In this document: positions 17,396 through 24,525 of the stretch, in pieces
Position numbering within the stretch: position 1 is the first letter of the stretch
Layout: every line of letters starts with the position of its first letter
NCBI GenBank assembly: GCA_023247055.1
Contig: JAHFHF010000030.1
Span: forward strand, 1-34,956
Direction: 5' to 3'
Source: Candidatus Omnitrophota bacterium
Lineage (GTDB): Bacteria; Omnitrophota; Omnitrophia; Omnitrophales; Aquincolibacteriaceae
DNA length: 34,956 nt
Translations under genes and position numbers: made by a program
Notes under the pieces: generated by a model
The model's input: the letters and a program-made list of their open reading frames with translations, nothing else
Told to the model about the DNA's origin: nothing
Databases searched by the model: none

Positions 17396-17488
17396 CGTCA
17401 TTGCGAGACAACATTCAACTGAAGTCGAAGCAATCTCAAAGCAAAGGAGATTGCTTTGCCCCTCAAACTTCAACGGCCTCGCAATGAC
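17396..17488. repeat. Family A palindromic element, copy 2, between xseA and xseB
   Basis: GTCATTGCGAG (17397-17407) is the inverse complement of CTCGCAATGAC (17478-17488). The inner arms AAGCAATCTC (17428-17437) and GAGATTGCTT (17447-17456) are a perfect 10-bp stem. The end sequence and the inner GAAGCAATCT/GAGATTGCTT arms match copy 1 at 15901-16005, so the element is a real repeat and not a chance hairpin. It splits a gene pair that is usually adjacent. Confidence 0.85.
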
Positions 17489-17523
17489 AAAGTAACGAAG
17501 AAAGAAGATAAAGGAGAAGGAGT

Positions 17524-17754
17524 ATGGCTGAAGTTTCATTTGAAAAAGCGCTCGAAAAACTGGAAAAAATAGTCTCAGAGTTGGAAGCGGGAAATATTAC
17601 GCTTGAAGATGCGCTCAGCCGTTATGAAGAGGGCATTAGACTTTCGCGCATATGCCAGGAAAAACTTGGCCAGGCCGAGAAAAAAATCGAAGTGCTGAGT
17701 AAAACCGCGAAGGGCGAGTTGACGCGTAAGCCTTTTGAAGCGGAAGAAGAATGA
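17524..17754 (+). CDS. xseB: Exodeoxyribonuclease VII small subunit
   Basis: 76 residues, the usual size for XseB, a helical protein that binds the XseA helical stalk in several copies and is needed for a functional enzyme. FEKALEKLEKIVSELEAGNI followed by TLEDALSRYEEGIRL is the family signature. The second helix (CQEKLGQAEKKIEVLSK) completes the hairpin. AAGGAGAAGGAGT directly before ATG 17524 gives an excellent ribosome site. The gene is flanked by a family A repeat upstream and a family B repeat downstream. Confidence 0.96.
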   Translation: MAEVSFEKALEKLEKIVSELEAGNITLEDALSRYEEGIRLSRICQEKLGQAEKKIEVLSKTAKGELTRKPFEAEEE

Positions 17755-17760
17755 TCGCCC

Positions 17761-17947
17761 ATCACCCCGACCTTCTCCCCAGATGGGAGAGGGAGAGTTC
17801 AGTTTATAGTTTTTTTGGGAGGTAAGGAATATTTCAGCTATTAGTTTTTCTCCCTCTCCCTTTTAGGGAGAGGGCATGAATGACACAACTCCAACAGAGT
17901 TGTGCATGATTGTCTCGGTCTCAGCACAGAGGCCGGGGTGAGGGTTG
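17761..17947. repeat. Family B palindromic element, copy 1 (composite)
   Basis: A left module with CTTCTCCCC/GGGAGAGGG arms (17761-17803) and a right module (17855-17947) with CCCTCTCCC/GGGAGAGGG and ACAACTC/GAGTTGT hairpins. The right part, 17866-17944, is the inverse complement of 28425-28503 with about 74 of 79 positions identical by eye. It fills the gap between xseB and the polyprenyl synthase gene, ending 21 bases before the latter. Confidence 0.85.
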
Positions 17948-17968
17948 AGCTGCGTTAGGAGAATTATT

Positions 17969-18802
17969 TTGACATTCGAAGAAAATTTTCAAGATTTTTT
18001 GGCCAAGATTGATGCGGCTCTGCGGCGCTTTTTACCGCGTGCGGATTTATATCCCCAAACGCTGCATGAAGCCATGCATTATGCGGTTTTGACCGGGGGT
18101 AAGCGCTTCCGGCCGCTTTTGACCCTTTCGGTCTGCGAAGCGCTGGGAGGCGACTTGGAACGGGCCCTTTATCCGGCCTGTGCGCTTGAACTCATTCACT
18201 GCTATTCGCTTGTGCAGGATGATTTGCCGGCCCTGGACAATGACGACATGCGCCGGGGTAACCCCACCTGCCACAAAAAGTTTGGCGAGGCCACGGCCCT
18301 TTTGGCCAGTGATGGCCTATTGACCCTGGCTTTTGAGATTTTGACGCAGGTCCAGCCTGCGGAAATGGCTGTCCGGCTGGCCCGCGAGCTATCGACGGCT
18401 TCCGGCACTTGTGGTATGATTGGCGGCCAAGCGGCGGATTTGGAAGGGGCGTCTAAGACGCCTGATCTCGCCATGCTCGACTTTATCAATATCCATAAAA
18501 CCGGACAACTCATCAAGGCCAGTACGGTGGCCGGCGCTGTGGCCGCCGGGGCCGGAGAAGCGCAAATTGCCCGTTCCCAGCGTTACGGCGAACTGCTTGG
18601 TTTGGCCTTTCAGTGTGTTGATGATCTGCTGGACGGCGACGGTTATCTGCGCCACATGAGCGCTCGCGAATTAGAAAACAATACACGTCTTTTGATTGCT
18701 AAAGCGAGAGAGGAAGCGCGTTTTTTCGGAAAGACATCCGCCAAACTGATCTTTTTGGCCGACTTTTTGGAACAAAGGATGCCCACTAAAACCCATGCCT
18801 GA
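17969..18802 (+). CDS. ispA: Short-chain polyprenyl diphosphate synthase (farnesyl/geranylgeranyl type)
   Basis: Condenses isopentenyl diphosphate with allylic diphosphates to give C15-C20 isoprenoids in the cytosol. GGKRFRPLLTLSVCEALGG opens the core. The first Asp-rich motif is DDLPALDNDDMRRG (around residues 86-99), and the second is FQCVDDLLD (DDxxD). I place the start at TTG 17969 because AGGAG (17957-17961) lies seven bases before it. An upstream in-frame TTG at 17945 sits inside a repeat and lacks a site. The protein is then 277 residues, slightly short of the usual 290-300. The end overlaps dxs by eight bases, so the two isoprenoid genes are coupled. Product chain length cannot be fixed from sequence. 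Confidence 0.92.
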   Translation: MTFEENFQDFLAKIDAALRRFLPRADLYPQTLHEAMHYAVLTGGKRFRPLLTLSVCEALGGDLERALYPACALELIHCYSLVQDDLPALDNDDMRRGNPTCHKKFGEATALLASDGLLTLAFEILTQVQPAEMAVRLARELSTASGTCGMIGGQAADLEGASKTPDLAMLDFINIHKTGQLIKASTVAGAVAAGAGEAQIARSQRYGELLGLAFQCVDDLLDGDGYLRHMSARELENNTRLLIAKAREEARFFGKTSAKLIFLADFLEQRMPTKTHA

Positions 18803-20720
18803 TTTTAAATGGATTGAGACTATTCAATCGCCTGCGGATCTTAAAAAGACTCCGTTTGAAAAACTGCCTGAAGTGGCAGCGGAATACCGCGAAGCCTTGA
18901 TCCAGTCGGTTGCTAAAACCGGCGGTCATTTGGGCGCCAGCCTCGGCGCTTTGGAACTCAACATTGCACTGCATTACGTCCTCGACCTGCCCACAGACAA
19001 GATTTGCTGGGACGTCGGCCATCAGGCCTATGTTCACAAAATGATCACCGGACGCCGTGAAAAAATGACGACGCTGCGCAAGCATGGCGGGATCAGCGGT
19101 TTTCCCTCGCCCTTTGAAAGTTCTTATGACCATTTCATCGTCGGACATGCCGGCACTGCAATTTCCCAGGCCGTGGGTTTGGCTGCGGCACGCGACATTC
19201 AGCACGGCAGCGAGCGCGTTGTGGCGGTGGTGGGCGATGGCGCCATGACCGCGGGTCTGAGTTATGAAGCCTTGAACAACGCCGGCCATTTGAAAAAAGA
19301 CATGTTGATTGTTTTAAACGACAATGAAATGTCCATTTCCAAAAACGTCGGCGGCATCAGCAAATATTTTAATAAAATGCTGACCAATCCCATTTACAAC
19401 CGCATCCGTTCCGAAACCGAGAAGCAACTCGACCGCTTTCCACGCCTGCGCCGTTTTGCTTCGGCGGGTTTGGAAGGCATGAAGCACTTGCTTGTCCCCG
19501 GTATTTTGTTCGAAGAACTCGGCTTCCGTTACTTCGGACCCGTTGACGGCCATGATGTGACCGGGCTTGTCGAAACGCTGCGCAAAGTGCTGGCGCTCAA
19601 GGACTGCTGTCTTTTACACATCATCACCGAAAAAGGGCGCGGCTGTAAATTCGCGGCTAAAGACAGCGAACGTTTGCACGGCGTGGTGCCGTTTGATACC
19701 GAGACCGGAGAAAAAATCCAGCCCAAGCCGTCGCCTGAAGCGCGCGAAGCGGGCATTGCCTACACTAAGGCTTTTGCAAATGCACTGACCGATTTGGCGC
19801 GTCAAGATCCTAAGGTGGCCGCGATTACAGCAGCCATGCCCACGGGCACGGGACTGACCGGTTTTCAAAAAGAATTTCCGGAGCGTTTCTTTGACGTCGG
19901 CATTGCCGAGCAGCATGCCGTGACCTTCGGGGGCGCGCTGGCTAAGGGCGGTCTCAAACCGGTTTGTGCGATCTATTCCACCTTTCTGCAGCGTTCGCAA
20001 GACAGTTTGATTCACGATGTGGCGTTACAGCGCCTGCCTTTGGTCGTGGCCATGGACCGCGCCGGCCTGGTTGGTGCCGATGGCGCTACGCACAATGGTG
20101 TTTTCGATATTAGTTATCTCGGTCATATTCCCGATGCCGTGATTGCTGCGCCCAAAGATGAGCCTGAGATGCGTCGCATGCTGGAACTTGGCCTGGCTTA
20201 TCCCGGAATTTTTGCATTGCGCTATCCTCGCGGCGAAGTGCCGGCCGCGTTTGCGGACCGCAAGGGCAAAGACGTCTTTGGCATCGGCGAAGGGGAAGTC
20301 TTACTCGAAGGCGATGAAGTCTCGCTGCTGGCCCTTGGCAGTATGGTTGAAATCGCGCTGAAGGCCCAGGCGCTTTTGAAAAAAGAGGGGGTGGACGCGC
20401 GCGTCGTCAATATGCGCTTTGCCCGGCCGCTCGACGGACGCCTCATCCGCGAAGCTTTGGAAAAAAGCCGGCTTGTCCTGACACTCGAAGAACATGTTTT
20501 GACCGGCGGGTTTGGCTCGAAGGTGCTGGAATGGATCGAGGCCAACGGCCTGTCCGCGGGCAATGTGCGCCGCCTGGCCCTGCCGGACCGTTTTATCGAG
20601 CAGGGTTCACGCGATCTTCTTTTTGACGAATTCGGTCTTTCGCCCGAACGCATTAGTGCAAAAGTCCTCGAGGAACTGCGGTCCAAAGACTCTTCGCCGG
20701 TTTCTTCTTCAGTCCGCTGA
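18795..20720 (+). CDS. dxs: 1-deoxy-D-xylulose-5-phosphate synthase
   Basis: First enzyme of the MEP isoprenoid pathway, joining pyruvate and glyceraldehyde 3-phosphate with thiamine diphosphate. The 641 residues are of standard length. The thiamine and Mg site is VVGDGAMTAGLSYEALNNAG (around 141-160). DVGHQAYVHKMITGR and GHAGTAISQAVGLA precede it, and VDGHDV follows. The transketolase pyrimidine-binding half begins DVGIAEQHAVTFGGALA, and the C-terminal domain has EEHVLTGGFGSKVLEW. It overlaps the polyprenyl synthase gene by eight bases, a frequent pairing since the two enzymes act in the same pathway. A family B repeat follows the stop. Confidence 0.97.
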   Translation: MPDFKWIETIQSPADLKKTPFEKLPEVAAEYREALIQSVAKTGGHLGASLGALELNIALHYVLDLPTDKICWDVGHQAYVHKMITGRREKMTTLRKHGGISGFPSPFESSYDHFIVGHAGTAISQAVGLAAARDIQHGSERVVAVVGDGAMTAGLSYEALNNAGHLKKDMLIVLNDNEMSISKNVGGISKYFNKMLTNPIYNRIRSETEKQLDRFPRLRRFASAGLEGMKHLLVPGILFEELGFRYFGPVDGHDVTGLVETLRKVLALKDCCLLHIITEKGRGCKFAAKDSERLHGVVPFDTETGEKIQPKPSPEAREAGIAYTKAFANALTDLARQDPKVAAITAAMPTGTGLTGFQKEFPERFFDVGIAEQHAVTFGGALAKGGLKPVCAIYSTFLQRSQDSLIHDVALQRLPLVVAMDRAGLVGADGATHNGVFDISYLGHIPDAVIAAPKDEPEMRRMLELGLAYPGIFALRYPRGEVPAAFADRKGKDVFGIGEGEVLLEGDEVSLLALGSMVEIALKAQALLKKEGVDARVVNMRFARPLDGRLIREALEKSRLVLTLEEHVLTGGFGSKVLEWIEANGLSAGNVRRLALPDRFIEQGSRDLLFDEFGLSPERISAKVLEELRSKDSSPVSSSVR

Positions 20721-20770
20721 ATTGATATAAAATTATTAAGGTTCGTTGAAACGGTTTGTAAATTAATTAT

Positions 20771-20850
20771 TCCTTCTCCCTCCGGGAGAAGGTTAGGATG
20801 AGGGGAGATTCACACCTCACCCCGACCCTCTCCCTTGAAGGGAGAGGGAG
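20771..20850. repeat. Family B palindromic element, copy 2
   Basis: Three consecutive inverted repeats. CCTTCTCCC/GGGAGAAGG (20772-20780 with 20784-20792) is a perfect 9-bp stem with a TCC loop. TGAGG/CCTCA (about 20799-20817) follows. CCCTCTCCC/GGGAGAGGG (20826-20834 with 20840-20848) is another perfect 9-bp stem. The stretch from TTCCTTCTCCC through AGGTTAGGATGAGGGGAGA matches the start of the copy at 28378. It lies between dxs and nadK. Confidence 0.85.
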
Positions 20851-20876
20851 AATCAGCGCGCTTCAAAATATTCACC

Positions 20877-21725
20877 ATGACTCTCTCCCTATCCTCAAAA
20901 AAAATCGGTATTGTTGCGAATCTTAGCAAGGCGGGAGCGCATGAACTCTTGGCCAAACTCAAAGAGTGGCTGGCCAAACGCGATGTACCTGTGATGGATT
21001 CTACCGTCCATCCGGTCGAGGACATGATTGAAGCTTGCTCGCTAATCGTCTGTCTGGGCGGCGACGGCACCCTGCTTTCGGTGGCCGGACATTTCAAAGA
21101 AAAGAGCGTGCCGATTCTGGGAGTCAATTTAGGAAGCCTGGGTTTTCTCACCGAAGTCAAAGAAACCGAAGTTTTTGAAGAATTAAACACCTATCTTGCG
21201 GATCAATATACAACCGAAGACCGTCTCATGCTTTCCTGCCGCGCACGCAGTGAAAAGCACCACAAAGAGCGCCGTTTCGTCGCTCTGAACGACGTTGTGA
21301 TCAGCCGTGAAGGTTTGACCCGCCTGCTGCGGGTTGAAATCAATGTGTCGGGTGAGAAACTAACGGCCTTTCGCGGTGACGGCATCATTGTTTCAACACC
21401 CACGGGCTCAACCGCCTATTCGCTTTCCGCCGGCGGCGCCGTCGTGCATCCCCGTATTGAAGCGCTTATGATTACAGCCATTTGCCCGCATGCCTCGGCC
21501 CTGCGCTCCATCGCCGTAGGCGCAGACGAGAAAGTCACCGTCAAGATCCGCACGGACCGGGGCGAGGACCGGGCGCTTTTAACCGCCGATGGTCAAGAAA
21601 ACCTTGAAATCGACGATAGCTATAGCATTGAAATTACGCGTGCCAACCATATGTTAAAATTGTTTAAAAGTTCCAAACGCAGTTATTTCGCAACGCTCCG
21701 GGAAAATTTCAAATTCCCCGAATAA
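20877..21725 (+). CDS. nadK: NAD kinase
   Basis: Phosphorylates NAD to NADP in the cytosol. The protein has 282 residues from ATG 20877. The catalytic GGDGTLLSVAG (Asp in GGDG, near residue 62) is followed by GVNLGSLGFLTEV. The C-terminal beta-sandwich half has NDVVISREG, GDGIIVSTPTGSTAYSLSAG and GGAVVHPRIEALM, all standard. I chose 20877 rather than an upstream in-frame TTG at 20835, because the latter lies inside a palindromic repeat and would add non-conserved residues. No clear Shine-Dalgarno is visible. The response regulator gene follows after 16 bases. Confidence 0.95.
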   Translation: MTLSLSSKKIGIVANLSKAGAHELLAKLKEWLAKRDVPVMDSTVHPVEDMIEACSLIVCLGGDGTLLSVAGHFKEKSVPILGVNLGSLGFLTEVKETEVFEELNTYLADQYTTEDRLMLSCRARSEKHHKERRFVALNDVVISREGLTRLLRVEINVSGEKLTAFRGDGIIVSTPTGSTAYSLSAGGAVVHPRIEALMITAICPHASALRSIAVGADEKVTVKIRTDRGEDRALLTADGQENLEIDDSYSIEITRANHMLKLFKSSKRSYFATLRENFKFPE

Positions 21726-21741
21726 CGCATCCGAGGTTCTC

Positions 21742-22125
21742 ATGGCCAAGATTCTTATCATTGATGACGAAAAGGGTATTTGCGATGAATTCCGCGACAT
21801 TCTCATGGACGACCAGCATGTGGTCGACGCCGTGACGAGCGGCGCGGAAGGATTAATCAAGGTCAAGGAAAACCGCTATGATCTTGTTTTTCTGGATGTG
21901 TTGATGCCCCGCATGGAAGGCCGCGAAGTGTTTGAAAAAATCAAAGGGATTTGTAAGGTGCCGGTGGCCATTATGTCCGGCTATATTCCGCAGAATAAAG
22001 AACAAGAAATTCTCAATTTAGGGGCCGTGGCTTGTCTGCGCAAGCCGCTTGACCTGCGCAAAGTGCGCGAATTGATCGCCTCGCTTGAAAGCAAAAACGA
22101 CGGCAGCGCCGCGCCTAATTCCTAA
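21742..22125 (+). CDS. Single-domain response regulator (CheY-like receiver)
   Basis: 127 residues forming one receiver domain with no output domain. The acidic pocket is IIDDE (Asp 7-8), the phospho-acceptor is in DLVFLDVLMPRMEG (Asp near 54), the switch Ser is in AIMSGY, and the conserved Lys is in CLRKPLD (near 105). It should be phosphorylated by a histidine kinase located elsewhere and act by protein contact. It sits between nadK (16 bases) and gltX (29 bases), probably in one transcript, with no kinase nearby, so its pathway is unknown. Confidence 0.92.
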   Translation: MAKILIIDDEKGICDEFRDILMDDQHVVDAVTSGAEGLIKVKENRYDLVFLDVLMPRMEGREVFEKIKGICKVPVAIMSGYIPQNKEQEILNLGAVACLRKPLDLRKVRELIASLESKNDGSAAPNS

Positions 22126-22154
22126 CTCCGATTTCCCGTAAGGTTTCCACTCCC

Positions 22155-23489
22155 ATGATCCGAGTCCGTTTCGCGCCTTCGCCCACGGGGTATCTGCATA
22201 TCGGCGGCGTGCGCACTGCGCTTTTTAATTTTTTGTACGCGCGGTCCCAGTCCGGAAAATTTCTTTTGCGGATTGAAGACACCGACCGCGAACGTTCCAC
22301 CCCCGAGTTTGAAGCCAATATCCTCCAAGCCATGGAATGGCTCGGCCTTGCAAGTGATGAGCCTGTCGTTTACCAAAGCCGCCGGCTGGAGCGTTACCGC
22401 GAAATCGCCCAGCAGCTTGTGCAGCAGGGGCTGGCTGCCGAAGAAATAAAAGACGGCAAAAAAGCGGTGCGTTTCACCATGCCGGAGAAAAAAGCCGTCT
22501 TCCACGATCTTGTGCATGGAGAAATGGCCTTTGATACGTCGCTTTTCGATGATCTTGTGATCATGAAGTCCGACGGCTATCCCACCTATCAACTGGCGTG
22601 CGTGGTGGACGATCACGATATGCAGATTTCACACGTGATCCGCGGCGATGACCACATTTCTAACACCCCGCGCCAAATCCTGCTTTTCGAGGCCTTGGGC
22701 TGGAAGCCTCCCAAATATGCCCATCTGCCGCTCATTTTGGGCGGTGACGGCAGCCCGCTTTCCAAGCGGCATGGGGCCGTCGCCCTCAGCGCCTACCGCG
22801 AAGAAGGCTATCTCAGTGAAGGCTTGCTCAATTATCTGGCGCTTCTAGGCTGGGGACCGGAAGGCAATCAGGAAATTTTTTCCTTAAAAGAACTTGCCGG
22901 AAAATTTTCGCTAAAACGTATTACCAAATCCAACGCGCGTTTCGACGTTGAAAAGCTGCAGTGGCTTAATGCCCAACACATCAAGAAAATGACGGACGCC
23001 GAATACATTCAGCGCATCAGCGCTTTTCTGCCAGAGCAAGCCAAGCGTTTTTCCGGGGCGGATTGGAAAACTTTGGCGATACTCTACAAAGCACGCATCA
23101 AAACTTTCAGCGGCCTTCCGCGGGAAGCGGCTTGTTGTTTTCAGGATGTTACGCATGAGGATATGACTTTGTTAGAGGAGTATTACCGCAAGGAAGGCGT
23201 GGTGATTGACGCTGCGCTTTGGGCCCGCGTGAGCGGATATTTGCAGGTCTGGCTTGATTCGGCGGCATCCGTGGATTTTACAGACCTTAAAGCCCTTGAG
23301 GTCTTGACGCGTGAGTTGGCTGAAAAAGAAAAAATTGCGGCCAAAGAACTCATCCATCCTTTACGATTTGCGTTAACCGGCAAAACCGTCAGTCCGGGGT
23401 TATTCGAATTAATGAGCGTACTCGGCAAAGACGTCTGTTTAAAACGCGTTGGGCAGTTTGTGACGCAGCTTCAGAACCAGGTTTCTTGA
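22155..23489 (+). CDS. gltX: Glutamyl-tRNA synthetase (shortened catalytic insertion)
   Basis: Charges tRNA with glutamate (or tRNA-Gln as well in organisms using the transamidation route). The class I HIGH motif is in FAPSPTGYLHIGGVRTALFN (residues 5-24), and the KMSKS equivalent is SPLSKRHGA near residue 200. YPTYQLACVVDDHDMQISHV and RGDDHISNTPRQI are also standard. At 444 residues it is short. The passage between QLVQQGLAAEE and KKAVRFTMPE lacks the roughly 30-40 residues, often with a Cys-x-Cys zinc site, found in many bacterial enzymes. The C-terminal anticodon-binding helices are present. ATG 22155 is preceded only by a weak AAGG. No frame break is seen, so the deletion looks genuine. 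Confidence 0.95.
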   Translation: MIRVRFAPSPTGYLHIGGVRTALFNFLYARSQSGKFLLRIEDTDRERSTPEFEANILQAMEWLGLASDEPVVYQSRRLERYREIAQQLVQQGLAAEEIKDGKKAVRFTMPEKKAVFHDLVHGEMAFDTSLFDDLVIMKSDGYPTYQLACVVDDHDMQISHVIRGDDHISNTPRQILLFEALGWKPPKYAHLPLILGGDGSPLSKRHGAVALSAYREEGYLSEGLLNYLALLGWGPEGNQEIFSLKELAGKFSLKRITKSNARFDVEKLQWLNAQHIKKMTDAEYIQRISAFLPEQAKRFSGADWKTLAILYKARIKTFSGLPREAACCFQDVTHEDMTLLEEYYRKEGVVIDAALWARVSGYLQVWLDSAASVDFTDLKALEVLTRELAEKEKIAAKELIHPLRFALTGKTVSPGLFELMSVLGKDVCLKRVGQFVTQLQNQVS

Positions 23490-23491
23490 TA

Positions 23492-23590
23492 ATTCCTCCC
23501 CGTGATCTTCGGGGGAGGCTAGAACATACAAACGCCCATAGGCGTTCGATGTTCTTGTCTCTGCGATAAACGCAGAGGCTAGGAGGGGAA
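23492..23590. promoter_or_regulatory. Cruciform-like 5' leader element that includes the HIT gene ribosome site
   Basis: Three adjacent stems: CCTCCCC/GGGGAGG (23495-23501 with 23512-23518); AGAACAT/ATGTTCT (23521-23527 with 23549-23555) containing AACGCC/GGCGTT (23531-23536 with 23541-23546); and CTCTGCG/CGCAGAG (23559-23565 with 23571-23577). The 5' CCTCC can alternatively pair with GGAGG at 23582-23586, which is the Shine-Dalgarno of the next gene, eight bases before its ATG. Opening or closing of the ribosome site is therefore possible. Confidence 0.6.
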
Positions 23591-23594
23591 AGAA

Positions 23595-23942
23595 ATGAGT
23601 CCTGACTGCCTTTTCTGCAGAATTATTGCCCGTCAGATTCCCGCAAAAATTGAATATGAAGATGACTCGGTTTTAATTTTTAATGACATTAATCCGCAAG
23701 CACCCGTCCATTGCCTTGTCATTCCGAAAAGGCATATTGCAGGAACAGGAGAGTTGAAGCAGGCAGGCCAGGATGACCAGCTTGCAGGCGATGTTCTTTT
23801 TAAAGCGGCAGCTTTCGCGCGCAGCCGCGGCATTAGTGATTACCGGTTAGTCGTCAATAACGGTCCAAAGGCGGGGCAGACGGTTTTTCACCTGCATGTT
23901 CATCTTCTGGGCGGCCGGAATATGACCTGGCCTCCGGGCTAA
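23595..23942 (+). CDS. HIT family protein (HINT-type nucleotide hydrolase)
   Basis: 115 residues of the histidine triad family, which hydrolyses adenosine phosphoramidates and similar nucleotides. CLFCRIIARQIPAKIEYEDD at the start gives the Cys-x-x-Cys of the bacterial HINT type. NDINPQAPVHCLVIPKRHI and the triad VFHLHVHLLGG (HxHxH, around 98-108) are intact. GGAGG eight bases before ATG 23595 is an excellent ribosome site but lies in a palindromic leader. A tRNA-Gln transcription unit follows directly. Confidence 0.95.
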   Translation: MSPDCLFCRIIARQIPAKIEYEDDSVLIFNDINPQAPVHCLVIPKRHIAGTGELKQAGQDDQLAGDVLFKAAAFARSRGISDYRLVVNNGPKAGQTVFHLHVHLLGGRNMTWPPG

Positions 23943-23952
23943 GAAACCTGGC

Positions 23953-23981
23953 TTGTCACTATCTGGCTTGCCCAGTATAAT
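23953..23981 (+). promoter_or_regulatory. Sigma-70 promoter for tRNA-Gln
   Basis: TTGTCA (23953-23958) and TATAAT (23976-23981) are separated by exactly 17 bases. The predicted start near 23988 lies a few bases before the mature tRNA at 23994. This is the best promoter in the window and shows that the host uses standard -35/-10 boxes. Confidence 0.85.
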
Positions 23982-23993
23982 ACGCAACTTCAT

Positions 23994-24064
23994 TGGGGGA
24001 TTGTGTAATGGTAGCACAGGTGCCTCTGGAGCACCCAGTCTTGGTTCGAATCCAGGTCCCCCAG
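23994..24064 (+). tRNA. tRNA-Gln (anticodon CTG)
   Basis: A full cloverleaf: acceptor TGGGGGA (23994-24000) with TCCCCCA, D stem GTGT/GCAC, anticodon stem GGTGC/GCACC with loop CTCTGGA, and T stem CTTGG/CCAGG with loop TTCGAAT. The anticodon CTG reads CAG. The discriminator is G and CCA is not encoded. It has its own promoter and terminator. Confidence 0.95.
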
Positions 24065-24071
24065 TTTTCAG

Positions 24072-24112
24072 AAAAAGCCCTAAACCGATTTCCGGTTTAG
24101 GGCTTTTTTTTA
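24072..24112 (+). terminator. Strong intrinsic terminator after tRNA-Gln
   Basis: A 16-bp perfect stem (24072-24087 with 24093-24108) with an ATTTC loop and a GC-containing core (GCCC/GGGC), followed by a run of T to about 24111. Because the A and T runs flank the stem symmetrically it may work in both directions. Confidence 0.95.
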
Positions 24113-24141
24113 TTCTTTCACGCGCCATCAAATAATGCTTT

Positions 24142-24157
24142 TAATTAAATTTAATTA
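24142..24157. promoter_or_regulatory. 16-bp AT-only perfect palindrome upstream of the toxin-antitoxin genes
   Basis: TAATTAAATTTAATTA reads the same on both strands. It lies 34 bases upstream of the -35 box of the toxin-antitoxin promoter. AbrB-type antitoxins often bind AT-rich palindromes, so it is a candidate operator, though AT-rich palindromes also arise by chance. Confidence 0.35.
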
Positions 24158-24190
24158 TGCTATATTATCAATAGCTTTGAGTTGAACGAA

Positions 24191-24219
24191 TTGACTTTTG
24201 ACCAATGGGAGATTATCCT
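24191..24219 (+). promoter_or_regulatory. Predicted promoter of the toxin-antitoxin operon
   Basis: TTGACT (24191-24196) and TATCCT (24214-24219) with a 17-base spacer, 43 bases before the antitoxin ATG. The -35 box matches consensus at five of six positions and the -10 box at four of six. The -10 box overlaps the left arm of an inverted repeat, consistent with repression. Confidence 0.6.
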
Positions 24220-24251
24220 TTTGTAAGGAAGTAAGGAAAACATACAAAAGG
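24217..24251. promoter_or_regulatory. 9-bp inverted repeat spanning -10 box to Shine-Dalgarno (candidate operator)
   Basis: CCTTTTGTA (24217-24225) and TACAAAAGG (24243-24251) are perfect inverted complements 17 bases apart. The left arm covers the end of the -10 box and the right arm the antitoxin ribosome site (AAAAGGAG). An antitoxin dimer could bind it to shut off the operon. If transcription began slightly upstream, the arms could also fold in mRNA and hide the ribosome site. Confidence 0.5.
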
Positions 24252-24261
24252 AGTGTTGCCT

Positions 24262-24525
24262 ATGACCATCATTGAAACGACCAAGATGACATCCAAAGGA
24301 CAAGTGACGATCCCCAACCGAGTGAGAAAATTGCTCCATTTGCATAAAGGGTCTTCCATTGCGTTTGGAGTAACAAAGGACGGCATTTTTATCATGCCGT
24401 GTGAAGTCACCGCTCTCTCTCCTTATAGTTCGAAGGAATGGGCGAAAATTGAAAAAATGGCATCTGAGAATGGGAAAGTTTTTTCCACTGAGAATGCCGC
24501 GAGGAAACATCTTGATGGTTTATGA
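24262..24525 (+). CDS. AbrB/MazE-type (SpoVT-AbrB fold) antitoxin
   Basis: 87 residues. The N-terminal swapped-hairpin DNA-binding domain shows TKMTSKGQVTIPNRVRKLL, then HKGSSIAFGVTKDGIFIMP, the usual AbrB barrel. The C-terminal 35 residues (EWAKIEKMASENGKVFSTEN) should wrap the toxin. I chose ATG 24262 because AAAAGGAG lies eight bases upstream. The last bases overlap the toxin gene as ATGA, so the pair is translated together. It probably represses its own promoter through the inverted repeat just upstream. Confidence 0.88.
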   Translation: MTIIETTKMTSKGQVTIPNRVRKLLHLHKGSSIAFGVTKDGIFIMPCEVTALSPYSSKEWAKIEKMASENGKVFSTENAARKHLDGL

